64,000 nt of DNA from Paraburkholderia domus. Lineage in GTDB: Bacteria > Pseudomonadota > Gammaproteobacteria > Burkholderiales > Burkholderiaceae. The stretch spans positions 211,219-275,218 of the forward strand of contig NZ_CAJNAT010000008.1 in assembly GCF_905220705.1 (NCBI RefSeq). The letters are read 5' to 3'. Positions 54,736 through 63,531 of the stretch are shown one piece after another (the first letter of the stretch is position 1; each line of letters starts with the position of its first letter). The position numbers and the translations under genes are program-made. The notes beneath the pieces were generated by a model. The model worked only from the letters and a program-made list of their open reading frames with translations, did not search any database and was not told where the DNA came from.

Positions 54736-54972
54736 ATGAAAGCTGGTTTTATCAAGGCCGCCCTCGTGGCGGTCGCACTGACTTCAGTCGCAGTCGGCAC
54801 GGCGAACGCGGCCGGCTGTATGAAAGGCGCGGTTGTGGGCGGGGTCGCCGGCCACTATGCCGGGCACCATGCGGTAGTGGGCGCGGTGGGCGGCTGCCTG
54901 GTGGGACGACATATTGCGAAGAAAGAAGCGGAAGAACGTGCCGCGCAACGTCAGCAAGTGAGGGCGGAATAG
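54736..54972 (+). CDS. Small exported glycine-zipper-like protein
   Basis: This is a 78-residue protein with signal peptide ending GTANAAGC and a mature part containing GAVVGGVAGHYAGHHAVVGAVGGCLVG, a pattern of Gly residues every four positions that resembles glycine-zipper membrane proteins. A charged helix (AKKEAEERAAQRQQ) ends it. It follows the small gene at 54374 by 53 bp and may be in the same unit. Function unknown. Confidence 0.75.
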   Translation: MKAGFIKAALVAVALTSVAVGTANAAGCMKGAVVGGVAGHYAGHHAVVGAVGGCLVGRHIAKKEAEERAAQRQQVRAE

Positions 54973-54982
54973 CCAGGAGTCT

Positions 54983-56056
54983 TCAAGCGATCCGCAGTCC
55001 GCGCGACGGCAGAATCTCCTGTGTAATCACGAAACGGTGCTCTTTGACCGCGTCGTGAAAGCGCCGGTAATCACTTTTCTCAAAGACGTCGCTCCACTCG
55101 GGGCGGTCCCCACTGTCGTCGTCGGATCGCAAACCGGTGGCGTTGTATTTCCAGGAGCCGAGTCCCTTGGGGACATAGTCGGGAATCGACTCTTCCAGGC
55201 CAGGAATGACGCCGGTTTTCACCGCTTCGCAAACGGTCTGCAGGCGCTTGTTGTCATCCAGGTTCCGATTGGTGTCGAGAAGCTTCGTGAGCGCGGCTTT
55301 TACATCTTCAGGCAAACCGGGCAGGGATTCAAAATCTTCCCGCCCCGCAATGTAGGCACGCACCGCACGGCAAGTCATCTCGGCCGCCTGCACGAACTCC
55401 GGCAGATTGTGCCTTTTTACACGTACATTTCTGCCGTCGACGTAATGCCACTTCGCCCACGGCTGATCGGGATAGTGCAAGGCGGCACCGTGACCGACCG
55501 GCAGTGCGAGCGTCAGCACATCTTCCTCGATGCGCTGAACCAGATGCCGCGTGGCGCGGGTAAGGTGGGCAAGCCAGCCTTCACGCGTGCAATCTTCCGC
55601 CTCCAGCAGGCTAACGCGGTTCGTCTGGCTTTCGATACCGGCGAAGCCCTGGTGGGCCCATGTATCGACGTATGTGTGAAGCGTCACACCCAGACGGTAT
55701 AACGCCGTGTCAGTGCCCCGTTGCCGGATCGCCCGGCGGACCACCTCGCGAGCAACGGCGCTATCCGCCCGGCACACCGCCTTATCTTCGAGCGTCTCCC
55801 CTATACCCGCGGGCAGAAAATGAAAGGGTGTCCACACCAGCCGGTTCTGGTCGTTCTCCGTGTTGGTATAGTCAAATAGCTTGTGCGCGGTGGCAAAACG
55901 CTCGAAAGTCTCTCCGCCCGAAAAACGCAGTATTCCTGACGTGGTCGCGTCGTCGACATACTGGCAGGCATGCGCCACGGTGAGTGCATCGCTGGCCGTC
56001 ATGCCGCCGATGCGGGCGACGATATAGACCACACCGTAGTGAAAGTCGATGTTCAT
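54983..56056 (-). CDS. DUF6765 family protein
   Basis: This is a 357-residue protein. The motif LHTYVDTWAHQGFAG (H-x4-D-x2-AH) recalls the metal site of zinc phospholipase C-type proteins; the start MNIDFHYGVVYIVARIGGM is typical of DUF6765. The ATG at 56056 with GGGAG eight bases upstream is preferred to the longer frame (56236). There is no signal peptide. Biochemical role unknown; a metal-dependent hydrolase is possible. Confidence 0.85.
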   Translation of the reverse strand: MNIDFHYGVVYIVARIGGMTASDALTVAHACQYVDDATTSGILRFSGGETFERFATAHKLFDYTNTENDQNRLVWTPFHFLPAGIGETLEDKAVCRADSAVAREVVRRAIRQRGTDTALYRLGVTLHTYVDTWAHQGFAGIESQTNRVSLLEAEDCTREGWLAHLTRATRHLVQRIEEDVLTLALPVGHGAALHYPDQPWAKWHYVDGRNVRVKRHNLPEFVQAAEMTCRAVRAYIAGREDFESLPGLPEDVKAALTKLLDTNRNLDDNKRLQTVCEAVKTGVIPGLEESIPDYVPKGLGSWKYNATGLRSDDDSGDRPEWSDVFEKSDYRRFHDAVKEHRFVITQEILPSRGLRIA

Positions 56057-56169
56057 GGCAGGCGCTCCCGACGCGCAACAAATGACAGCCCGTTCTTCCG
56101 GAATGCGCGAAGCGGCTGTTGTAGCGCCGGCGCACGCGTAGAAGGTAAACGACCGAGTACGGCGGAACT

Positions 56170-56322
56170 TTAAAAAAGACGCCGCCCGCCGATCATATTG
56201 AGCAGTGAATTCGGCAGGTCGATTCCCGCTGCCCATGCGATGTACGTTGTGCTACCGAATAGCGCGGCGACAATCAGATGCTGAATTTTCAGGTCAATTG
56301 TTTGCACGGTCTGGCGGCTCAT
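56170..56322 (-). CDS. Possible small membrane protein, 50 residues
   Basis: This 50-codon ORF (MSRQTVQTIDLKIQHLIVAALFG to GGRRLF) contains one hydrophobic helix and lies upstream of the DUF6765 gene on the same strand. No clear ribosome site was seen. The evidence is length and hydrophobicity only, so it may be spurious. Confidence 0.3.
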   Translation of the reverse strand: MSRQTVQTIDLKIQHLIVAALFGSTTYIAWAAGIDLPNSLLNMIGGRRLF

Positions 56323-56435
56323 ATATGCTTTGTCTAATTGGACAACCACCCACAATGCGAAACGGCATACTTTGTCGCATTGCCGCTAATTTGAATTTTC
56401 TGACCACTTGCACATTAGCGGAAGAGGATACTGCA

Positions 56436-56666
56436 ATGAAACTCAAAGAATGGAGAGAGGGCGCAAGTCCAGAGCGGCGTAGCTTGATACGCAGCAAACT
56501 TCACGTATTGCTGGCCACTATCGGAACGCTTTCTTCTGTCGCCGGTATCGGCGTGGCCCTCGACGGCGGCCTTGAATTCAATCGCACCAAAGTGTTCGTC
56601 GGCGTCGGCATTATCGTCGTTTCCACTTTTGTGTATGTGTCGATGCTATTTACGCCGGCCGAGTAA
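56436..56666 (+). CDS. Small two-helix membrane protein
   Basis: This 76-residue protein starts MKLKEWREGASPERRSL with AGAGGA eight bases before the ATG. It has two hydrophobic helices (HVLLATIGTLSSVAGIGVAL and VFVGVGIIVVSTFVYVSMLF) joined by a short polar loop. No family recognised. It is a single gene. Confidence 0.6.
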   Translation: MKLKEWREGASPERRSLIRSKLHVLLATIGTLSSVAGIGVALDGGLEFNRTKVFVGVGIIVVSTFVYVSMLFTPAE

Positions 56667-56799
56667 GACCAGAACTTCGCTTCTTTTAGAAAAACCCGGC
56701 TATCGAATATACGTCAAGCTTGCCAGATAGCGCTTTAGAAAAGACGGTTGGGAAGATTTCTCACGGATAGATTTCAGTGAGCCAATGCCGTGCGCCCCC

Positions 56800-56832
56800 A
56801 AAAAACCCCGCTTCGATCTCCGGAGCGGGGTT
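56800..56832 (-). terminator. Terminator of the FKBP gene
   Basis: On the minus strand, AACCCCGCT (56832-56824) pairs with AGCGGGGTT (56812-56804), followed by a T-run (TTTTT) at 56805-56801. It lies 26 bp after the stop of the FKBP gene. Confidence 0.85.
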
Positions 56833-56857
56833 CAGTCGCAGCGCGCTTCGCGCCGTA

Positions 56858-57256
56858 TTACTTGACGATACCAACGAGCTCGACTTCAAACGTCAGGTCG
56901 CTATTCGGCGGAATCGGGCCGACGCCGCGCTCGCCATAGGCGGTCGCCGCCGGGCAGGTCAGCTTGGCCTTCTCGCCGACCTTCATCTTTTGCACGCCCT
57001 GCGTCCAGCACGGAATCACGCGATTGAGCGGGAAGGTTGCCGGGCCGCCATGCTTCTCCGAACTATCGAACTCGGTGCCGTTGGCGAGCGTGCCGCGATA
57101 GTTGACCTTTACGACGTCGTTAGCGGCCGGCTGCGCACCCGTGCCCTGCGTAAGATGTTCAACAATCACGCCGGAAGGCAATTTTTCAGTGGTGGAGGCG
57201 GCCATTGCCGTTGAAGAAAGAACAGCCGCGGCGACCAAAGCAACGATAGATTTCAA
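56858..57256 (-). CDS. FKBP-type peptidyl-prolyl isomerase, exported
   Basis: This is a 132-residue single-domain FKBP with an N-terminal signal sequence (IVALVAAAVLSSTAMAAS). VKVNYRGTLANGTEFDSS, VIPCWTQGVQKMKVGEKAKLTCP, AYGERGVGPIPPNSDLTFEVELV are the standard FKBP motifs with the active-site residues. It should catalyse proline cis/trans isomerisation in the periplasm. It is monocistronic, with its own terminator. Confidence 0.95.
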   Translation of the reverse strand: MKSIVALVAAAVLSSTAMAASTTEKLPSGVIVEHLTQGTGAQPAANDVVKVNYRGTLANGTEFDSSEKHGGPATFPLNRVIPCWTQGVQKMKVGEKAKLTCPAATAYGERGVGPIPPNSDLTFEVELVGIVK

Positions 57257-57474
57257 AGCGAGTCTCCAGGTGGGTAGTGCGTGTCATTGTAGCGGATGAC
57301 ATGTTGCGTGCCGCCGCCCGGCGATTCGGCCAGTCACGGACGCAATGGCAATTAGGCGGCCAGGCTTGTGGCACAAAGAATGCTGCTTGCTGACGAGCGA
57401 CGCGTACCGCCGCCACCCGGCGCGCACGCGCGCTGTCTATATATGCGACTCAACACGGGTTCCTTTGCAGGCGG

Positions 57475-58770
57475 ATGACAATGACCACTGAAAACCTGGA
57501 ACCGGAACTTGTCGTTGAAGATGTCGCCGAACGCTCATGGATGAAGCGGCTGGGCCCCGGCCTGATCACCGGCGCAGCGGACGACGACCCGAGCGGCATC
57601 GCCACCTATTCGCAGGCCGGCGCGCAATTCGGCTTCGGATTGCTATGGACGTTGTTGATCACTTACCCGCTGATGGTGTCGATACAGCTGGTCAGTGCGC
57701 GCATGGGACGGGTGACAGGGCGCGGGCTCGCAACCAATCTGCGCCGTCACTACCCCGCTCCGCTTTTGTATTTCGCGGTACTGCTGCTGCTCGCGGCCAA
57801 CACGATGAATATCGCCGCCGATCTCGCGGCTATGGGCGCGGCCGCCAAACTGGTGATCGGCGGCCCGGTCCAACTCTATGTCGCGTTGTTCGGCACGGCG
57901 TCCCTGCTGATGCAGGTATTCATTCCCTACGAACGCTACGCGAGCATTCTGAAATGGCTGACACTCTCGTTATTCGCCTACGTCGCTATTATCTTCGTGA
58001 TTCCGATCGATTGGAAAGCAGTCGGCCTGAGCATTGTGAAGCCGCCAGTTCAATTGTCCGGCGACTATCTGACCACCGTGGTCGCGGTGCTCGGGACGAC
58101 GATTAGCCCCTATCTCTTCTTCTGGCAAGCGTCGCAGGAAGTCGAGGAAATCCGCTCGGAACCGGCGCAGCGAGCGCTATTACGCGCGCCAATGCAGGCG
58201 TGCGCGCAACTGAAGCGGATCAACGTCGATACGTGGGTCGGCATGGCCGTTTCGAACGGCGTGGCGTTTTTCATCATGCTCACCGCCGCCGCCACGCTGC
58301 ACGCGCACCACATCGAAGTAAAAACCACCGCCGATGCCGCCAGTGCGCTCAAGCCGATTGCCGGCAACATGGCGTTTGCGCTGTTCAGTCTCGGCATCAT
58401 CGGCACGGGTCTGCTAGCGTTGCCGGTGCTCGCAGGTTCGGCAGCTTACGCGGCCGCGGGCACGATGAAATGGCGTAACAGCCTCGCGTTGCAGGTGAAT
58501 CTGGCGAAGCAGTTCTATGGCGTGGTCGCCGTGGCGATTCTCGGCGGCATTGCGCTCACGTTCATTCGCCTCGACCCGATCAAAGCACTGTATTGGAGTG
58601 CGGTGATCAACGGCATCGCGGCCGTGCCGATCATGGTGCTGGTGATGGTGATGGCGGCCAGCCCCAAAGTCATGGGCCAGTTCGCCGTAACCGGCTGGCT
58701 ACGCTGGCTCGGTTGGATCGCCACCGCCGCAATGGGGCTCGCGGCAGTCGGCATGTTCTGGCCGACATGA
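57475..58770 (+). CDS. NRAMP-family metal transporter with altered metal-binding motifs
   Basis: The 431-residue protein has 11 predicted helices. The helix-1 motif reads DDDPSGIATYSQAG where classical Mn/Fe transporters have DPGN, and the helix-6 motif reads TTISPYLFFWQAS where MPH is expected, so the metal-binding Met is gone. These changes are like those in NRAMP-related transporters that carry Mg2+ or Mn2+, or unknown substrates. The frame with ATG at 57475 gives the usual length (an ATG at 57481 is also possible). It is divergent from the FKBP gene. Confidence 0.88.
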   Translation: MTMTTENLEPELVVEDVAERSWMKRLGPGLITGAADDDPSGIATYSQAGAQFGFGLLWTLLITYPLMVSIQLVSARMGRVTGRGLATNLRRHYPAPLLYFAVLLLLAANTMNIAADLAAMGAAAKLVIGGPVQLYVALFGTASLLMQVFIPYERYASILKWLTLSLFAYVAIIFVIPIDWKAVGLSIVKPPVQLSGDYLTTVVAVLGTTISPYLFFWQASQEVEEIRSEPAQRALLRAPMQACAQLKRINVDTWVGMAVSNGVAFFIMLTAAATLHAHHIEVKTTADAASALKPIAGNMAFALFSLGIIGTGLLALPVLAGSAAYAAAGTMKWRNSLALQVNLAKQFYGVVAVAILGGIALTFIRLDPIKALYWSAVINGIAAVPIMVLVMVMAASPKVMGQFAVTGWLRWLGWIATAAMGLAAVGMFWPT

Positions 58771-58784
58771 TTGCGCGTGTAGCG

Positions 58785-59315
58785 TTATTCGACGTCCTCG
58801 CTGAGCAACGGCAATGGCCCGCTTCTGGCAATCTCGCGTTGCGTCAGTTGCGCGGCTTGCAGCTCCATCCGTTTGAGCAAAGCGTCGAGTAAAACCGCTT
58901 CCTCATCGCTCAGGCAGGCCGCGAACTCCGTGTTGTAGCGTTGCCCGCTCAGGCGTGCCTGTTCATAGGCGATACGGCCGGCTTCGGTGAGCGCGAGCAC
59001 GGTCACCCGCTTGTTTTCCGGCAAGCGCGTTTTTGCAATCAAACCCTTCTTCACCATATTGGCGACGCAGCGGCTCGCCACCACCATGTCGAGCGCGGCC
59101 AATTCGGCGAGCCGGGTCAGACTCGCGTCCGGGTACTTGCCGACGAACGCGAGAATGCGCCAATCGCGCCGGCTGATGCCGAGCTCCCGCCGGAACATCA
59201 GACCGACACCCTGAGTCGCCAGACGCGCCAGGTTGTGAAGCCGGTAGAGCAGAAATTCGTCGATGTGCTCGGGATGCTTCAGTACGGGTGTCGATTGAGG
59301 GTCGGTCGCGGGCAC
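58785..59315 (-). CDS. MarR-family transcriptional regulator
   Basis: The 176-residue protein has a winged HTH of the MarR type: ISRRDWRILAFVGKYPDASLTRLAELAALDMVVASRCVANMVKKGLI with the wing LPENKRVTVLALTEAGR. It is divergent from the phosphonate hydrolase gene (183 bp) and likely represses it in the absence of an inducer. It is convergent with the NRAMP gene, 14 bp from its stop. Confidence 0.9.
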   Translation of the reverse strand: MPATDPQSTPVLKHPEHIDEFLLYRLHNLARLATQGVGLMFRRELGISRRDWRILAFVGKYPDASLTRLAELAALDMVVASRCVANMVKKGLIAKTRLPENKRVTVLALTEAGRIAYEQARLSGQRYNTEFAACLSDEEAVLLDALLKRMELQAAQLTQREIARSGPLPLLSEDVE

Positions 59316-59400
59316 GGTGAGCGTACGTCTAATAAGAGGTTGGCGGCCATTATGACGCCCTTTGGCGGCAACGGCCTCAGCGCATTGTGCGTCCGCACAT

Positions 59401-59419
59401 ATATTTGATTAGGTCAATC
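59401..59419. promoter_or_regulatory. Possible operator between marR and the phosphonate hydrolase gene
   Basis: TTGATTAGGTCAA (59405-59417) has TTGA and TCAA half-sites, embedded in an AT-rich patch (ATATATTTG). It lies in the divergent region where a MarR dimer would bind. The evidence is symmetry only. Confidence 0.3.
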
Positions 59420-59498
59420 GTCGGGTTCGTTTCTAGCATCGACGCATCTCCCCGGTTTCTTCTACTTCAGGCCGCAAGGCCGCAGACGGTGCTTATAG

Positions 59499-61070
59499 AT
59501 GGCGGACACCCGCAACGTTCTCTTCATCATGTGCGACCAGCTTCGCCGCGATCATCTCGGCTGCTACGGACATCCCTACCTTCGAACCCGTCATATCGAC
59601 GCGCTGGCCGCGCGCGGCGTGCGTTTCGACAATGCCTTCGTCAGTTCCGGCGTGTGCGGTCCATCGCGTATGTCGTATTACACCGGCCGCACGATGAGCA
59701 GTCACGGCGCCAACTGGAACCGCGTGCCGCTCTCGATCGGCGAAATGACGCTTGGCGAATACCTGCGCCTGAATGGCCGCTCGCTCGCGCTGGCCGGAAA
59801 AACGCACGTGATGGCCGACGGCAACGGCATGCAGCGGCTGGACATCGCGCGTCAAAGTCCGCTCGGGCAGCGCCTCTCGACCGGTTCGTTCGACGAACTC
59901 GACCGCTATGACGGTCACCACGAACCCGGCAAGGAGAGCGGCTATCCGGCCTTTTTGCGCAAACACGGCTACGTCAGCGACAAACCGTGGAGCGACTTCG
60001 CGATCAGCGTGGAAGACGAGAGCGGCACAGTGCATTCCGGTTGGAAAATGCGCAATGTGCGTTGGCCGGCGCGGGTAGCCGAACCGCATTCCGAAACGGC
60101 GTACATGACGAATCAGGCGATCCGCTACATCGAGCAGCAAGGCGACACGCCGTGGGCATTGCATTTGTCGTACGTAAAGCCGCATTGGCCCTATGTCGCG
60201 CCGCGCCCTTATCACAACCTGTATTCGCTCGACCAATGCCTGCCGCTCGCGCGCAAGCCCGCCGAACTCGACAATGCACATCCGGTTGTGGCCGCGTATC
60301 GCGCTCATGAAGAGTGCGCGAATTTCGCGCGTGAAGAAGTGTCGAACACCGTGCGGCCGGTTTATCAAGGCTTGATCCAGCAGATCGACGACCATCTCGG
60401 CCAACTATGGGACACGCTCGAACGGCTCGGTCGCTGGCAAGACACCTTGATCGTGTTCACCGCCGACCACGGCGACTTCCTCGGCGATCATTGGCTCGGC
60501 GAGAAGGAACTGTTCTACGACACCGTGCAACGCGTGCCGATGATCGTCTACGATCCGTCGACGCGTGCCGACGCCACCCGCGGCAGCGCCGAGACGCGCT
60601 TCGTGTCGGGCATCGACGTGGTGCCGACGGTGCTCGACGCACTCGGCCTGCCGGCCCATGAAGAACGTGTCGAAGGAAGCTCGGTTCTGGCGCTCACGCG
60701 TGGCGAAGCGGACCGCGCCGAAGCCTGGCGCGATTACGTTGTCTCCGAACTCGACTACAGTTTCCGCGGCGCGCGTCTTGCACTGGAACGCAAGCCCGAT
60801 GAATGCCGCGGCTGGATGGTGCGCGATACGCGCTGGAAATACATACACTGGCAGGGCTACCGTCCGCAACTCTTCGATCTGGCGAACGATCCGGACGAAT
60901 ACGTCGATCTCGGCGCCGATGCCGGTCACGCCATCGTTCACGCGCAAATGCATGCAAAGCTCGCCGACTGGTACGGCTCACTGAAACAGCGCGTCACGAT
61001 CGATAACCCGACTGTCGAAAGCAAGACCGACACGCACAAGGACTGGGGGGTCTTTTTCGGGGAGTGGTAG
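59499..61070 (+). CDS. Sulfatase / phosphonate monoester hydrolase-type enzyme
   Basis: This is a 523-residue member of the alkaline phosphatase superfamily. The metal ligand Asp is in MCDQLRRDHLG, the formylglycine site C53 is in CGPSRMSYYTGR (CxPSR motif, which a formylglycine-generating enzyme or anaerobic maturase modifies), and a distal ADHGDFLGDH supplies the second metal pair. The overall order resembles phosphonate monoester hydrolases and choline-sulfatase-like enzymes, so it probably cleaves a sulfate, phosphate or phosphonate monoester. It lies beside a MarR regulator and an ACS-family permease, which suggests a substrate-inducible scavenging unit. Confidence 0.88.
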   Translation: MADTRNVLFIMCDQLRRDHLGCYGHPYLRTRHIDALAARGVRFDNAFVSSGVCGPSRMSYYTGRTMSSHGANWNRVPLSIGEMTLGEYLRLNGRSLALAGKTHVMADGNGMQRLDIARQSPLGQRLSTGSFDELDRYDGHHEPGKESGYPAFLRKHGYVSDKPWSDFAISVEDESGTVHSGWKMRNVRWPARVAEPHSETAYMTNQAIRYIEQQGDTPWALHLSYVKPHWPYVAPRPYHNLYSLDQCLPLARKPAELDNAHPVVAAYRAHEECANFAREEVSNTVRPVYQGLIQQIDDHLGQLWDTLERLGRWQDTLIVFTADHGDFLGDHWLGEKELFYDTVQRVPMIVYDPSTRADATRGSAETRFVSGIDVVPTVLDALGLPAHEERVEGSSVLALTRGEADRAEAWRDYVVSELDYSFRGARLALERKPDECRGWMVRDTRWKYIHWQGYRPQLFDLANDPDEYVDLGADAGHAIVHAQMHAKLADWYGSLKQRVTIDNPTVESKTDTHKDWGVFFGEW

Positions 61071-61116
61071 TACAAGGGAATTGGCGGTAAAGGCGCGGAT
61101 GCAGTCTCTAACAGGG

Positions 61117-61164
61117 CCTCAAGCAGAGCATCAAGCAGAACCTCAAGCAGAACCTCAAGCAGAG
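61117..61164. repeat. Four tandem copies of a 12-bp unit
   Basis: CCTCAAGCAGAR repeats at 61117, 61129, 61141 and 61153 (the second with one change). It lies between the phosphonate hydrolase and the permease genes. No function is evident. Confidence 0.85.
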
Positions 61165-61232
61165 TCTGACTCAGCGCCTCACAAAATCATCATATGCGCC
61201 CGGTGCAACGTGCCAGGCCGCCAGGAGACACC

Positions 61233-62567
61233 ATGCAGCGCTCGTCAGCCCTTACGCCCGATGACGCGATTTATCGCAAGATCGCGCGGCGTATCGTGCC
61301 GTTTCTGTTCATCTGCTATGTGGTCAATTTTATCGACCGCGTCAACATCGGCTTTGCAAAGCTGCAGTTCCTGCAAGATCTGAAGCTCGACGACGCCGTG
61401 TTCGGTCTCGCGGCCGGGATGTTCTTCGTCGGCTATCTGGTGTTCGAGTTGCCGAGCAATCTGCTGCTGGAGCGCATCGGCGTGCGCAAGACGCTCTTGC
61501 GAATTATGGTGCTATGGGGTGGCTTGACGGTGCTGCTGATGTTCGTCAAAAGCGCGAGCATGCTGTATCTGCTGCGTTTTCTGCTGGGCGCCGCCGAAGC
61601 CGGCTTTTTCCCCGGCATCATTCTGTATCTCACCTACTGGTTTCCCAATCGACAACGTGGGCGCATCACGAGCCTGTTCATCATGGCCGTGCCGTTGGCG
61701 GGCATCATAGGCGGCCCTCTCTCCGGCTGGATCATGGTGCATTTCCATGACATGCTCGGCTTGCACGGCTGGCAGTGGCTGTTTCTGGTCGAAGGCGTAC
61801 CGGCCATCGTGCTCGGTGTCATGGCAATGCTCTATCTGGACGATCGTCCGACGCATGCAAAATGGCTGAGCGAAGCGGAAAAGGCCCACGTCGCAGCCGC
61901 GCTCGAAGCGGATCAAAAACAGCGCGGCGCACACCTTGCGCCGCCCATGCGCCTCGCCGACGTGTTGCGCAACCCGCGCATTTACCTGCTGTCGGCGATC
62001 TATTTCTGCGTATTCATGGGACTCAATGCGGTCGGCTTCTGGATCCCGACGCTGCTGCGGTACGTCGGCGTGCAACAGATCGGCAATATCGGCTGGCTGA
62101 GCGGCGCGATTTCGGTTTGCACGGCAATAGGGATCGTGGCGATCGGACGCAGCTCGGATCGTCACGCCGAACGGCGCTGGCATGTGGCGGGCTGCGGCTT
62201 CGCGGTGGCCGGCAGTTTCCTGCTGCTACCGCTCGCCGCGCATAGCGTTCCCTTCACCGTCGCGCTGCTGGTGGTCGCGTCGATCTGCATCTACGCAACG
62301 CTGAGCATCTTCTGGACGATTCCCACCGCCTATCTGGATGGCGGCGCCGCTGCAGCCGGTATCGCGACGATTACCGCGATCGGTGCAATCGGCGGCGCAG
62401 TGAGCCCTTCGTTAGTCGGGATGCTGAGGGCCGAAACTGGCAGCGTCTACGCCGGCTTTGCCGTGATTGCAGTGCTCCTGATCGCGGGAATGGTTGCGCT
62501 GCTATGGGCCGTGCCCGCGCCGCACCGCGATAAAGTGGGCGCGGTGCGGCCCGCTGCGTTGAAGTAA
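61233..62567 (+). CDS. MFS transporter, anion:cation symporter (ACS) family
   Basis: This is a 444-residue, 12-helix MFS permease. The opening KIARRIVPFLFICYVVNFIDRVNIGFAKL is the hallmark of the ACS family (tartrate, phthalate and hexuronate permeases), with GYLVFELPSNLLLERIGVRK as loop motif. The ATG at 61233 has AGGAGA eight bases upstream; the longer frame starts at 61194. It follows the phosphonate hydrolase by 162 bp and probably imports the hydrolase substrate or product. Confidence 0.92.
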   Translation: MQRSSALTPDDAIYRKIARRIVPFLFICYVVNFIDRVNIGFAKLQFLQDLKLDDAVFGLAAGMFFVGYLVFELPSNLLLERIGVRKTLLRIMVLWGGLTVLLMFVKSASMLYLLRFLLGAAEAGFFPGIILYLTYWFPNRQRGRITSLFIMAVPLAGIIGGPLSGWIMVHFHDMLGLHGWQWLFLVEGVPAIVLGVMAMLYLDDRPTHAKWLSEAEKAHVAAALEADQKQRGAHLAPPMRLADVLRNPRIYLLSAIYFCVFMGLNAVGFWIPTLLRYVGVQQIGNIGWLSGAISVCTAIGIVAIGRSSDRHAERRWHVAGCGFAVAGSFLLLPLAAHSVPFTVALLVVASICIYATLSIFWTIPTAYLDGGAAAAGIATITAIGAIGGAVSPSLVGMLRAETGSVYAGFAVIAVLLIAGMVALLWAVPAPHRDKVGAVRPAALK

Positions 62568-62584
62568 GCAGCGGCAACGCGCTG

Positions 62585-63193
62585 TCAGTCGAGGCGATGT
62601 ACCACGTAACCACCCGCCGTCGTATCGGCGTGCGCCTTGAAGTCCGCAAGCACCGTCTCGCGTTCGCGAACATCGGCAAGTACGGCCGGATCGAGTAGCG
62701 CGGTAATCACTTCTTCCCGTTCGCGGCTGGCATCCTCCACCACGTTGCCATACATGCAGCCTTGCGTACCCGGCCGGTAAATTTTCGTCTCGCTGCTGTA
62801 GAGATGCTGCTTGTGATACGGCTCGATCAGCTCGCCGGAACGATTGAACACCAGCGAGGAAATATGGAGGCCGCTCACGCCATCCGCACAACGTGTTGCC
62901 GCACCGACGATCACGGCAATCTCGCGCTGACGGCAGACGTCCCGAATCGGCTCGAGCCGGGCGTCGTGTTCGTCGAAGGCGTATTTCGCGGGGTCGCCGG
63001 CAATCAGATCGGGCTCATAGCCGCTTATGAATTTCTCGGGGAAGACCACCAGTTTCGCGCCACGATCGGCGGCAAGGCAGGTCAGTTCGACCGTTCTGGC
63101 AATGTTTGCCGTTACGTCGCCGGAAACCGGTTGCGCTTGTGCAGCCGCGATTCGCAATGGTGCTTGCGGTAGCGGGGCCTGTTTGTTGTTCAA
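62585..63193 (-). pseudogene. Nitrilase-family (carbon-nitrogen hydrolase) gene with internal deletion
   Basis: This is a 202-residue frame where the family has ~265-280. The N-terminal two-thirds are normal: E53 in FPEKF and K128 in HKQHLYSSE, two of the three catalytic residues. After residue ~145 the sequence jumps to a C-terminal piece (YGNVVEDASREREEVITALL then DVRER), so ~65-75 residues that carry the catalytic Cys are missing. The frame is kept, so a protein may be made but cannot act as an amidase. It is convergent with the ACS permease gene, 17 bp from its stop. Confidence 0.8.
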
Positions 63194-63531
63194 CGCGAAC
63201 TCCGTTGTAAATGGAACGTTGCGGTATGCCCGCCGGGCTATAGCTTTGGCGTTTTCATCGGCGAGCGAGGCCTCGGCATTTAAACATGGATGGCATGCGT
63301 CATCCCATCGACGGAATTGCCTTTGGGTTGAAGGCGAATCTGTCGATGGGATTTTTTGCTTTTGGGATTATCGCGCGTTGGGTTTTTGCGGCTTTTCTAT
63401 TTTATGTTTGCGCGGAATGTGTGGGCGCGAGGGTGAGCGGATGGTCGGCTATCCGCTCGCGTGATCCCGGCCGGGACTTCAGCGCGGGAGGCCGTTTGCT
63501 GGCCGCCGCGCGCTGAGGAGAGCCCGCTGCG
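63194..63531. other. 338-bp region without a supported gene
   Basis: It contains T-rich stretches (GATTTTTTGCTTTTGGG) of unusual composition near 63350-63410. A 76-codon frame (63286-63516, plus) has a hydrophobic patch but no ribosome site or family resemblance and is not called. It should hold the promoter of the nitrilase-family remnant and the end of the repeat-protein transcript. Confidence 0.5.

Noticed and set aside
61117..61164. 12-bp tandem repeat as part of a coding region
   Set aside because: The frames across it (QAEP-type) have no continuation into a recognisable protein and it lies between two well-defined genes.
63286..63516. 76-codon plus-strand frame with a hydrophobic patch
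   Set aside because: No ribosome site; the hydrophobicity comes from T-rich non-coding sequence.
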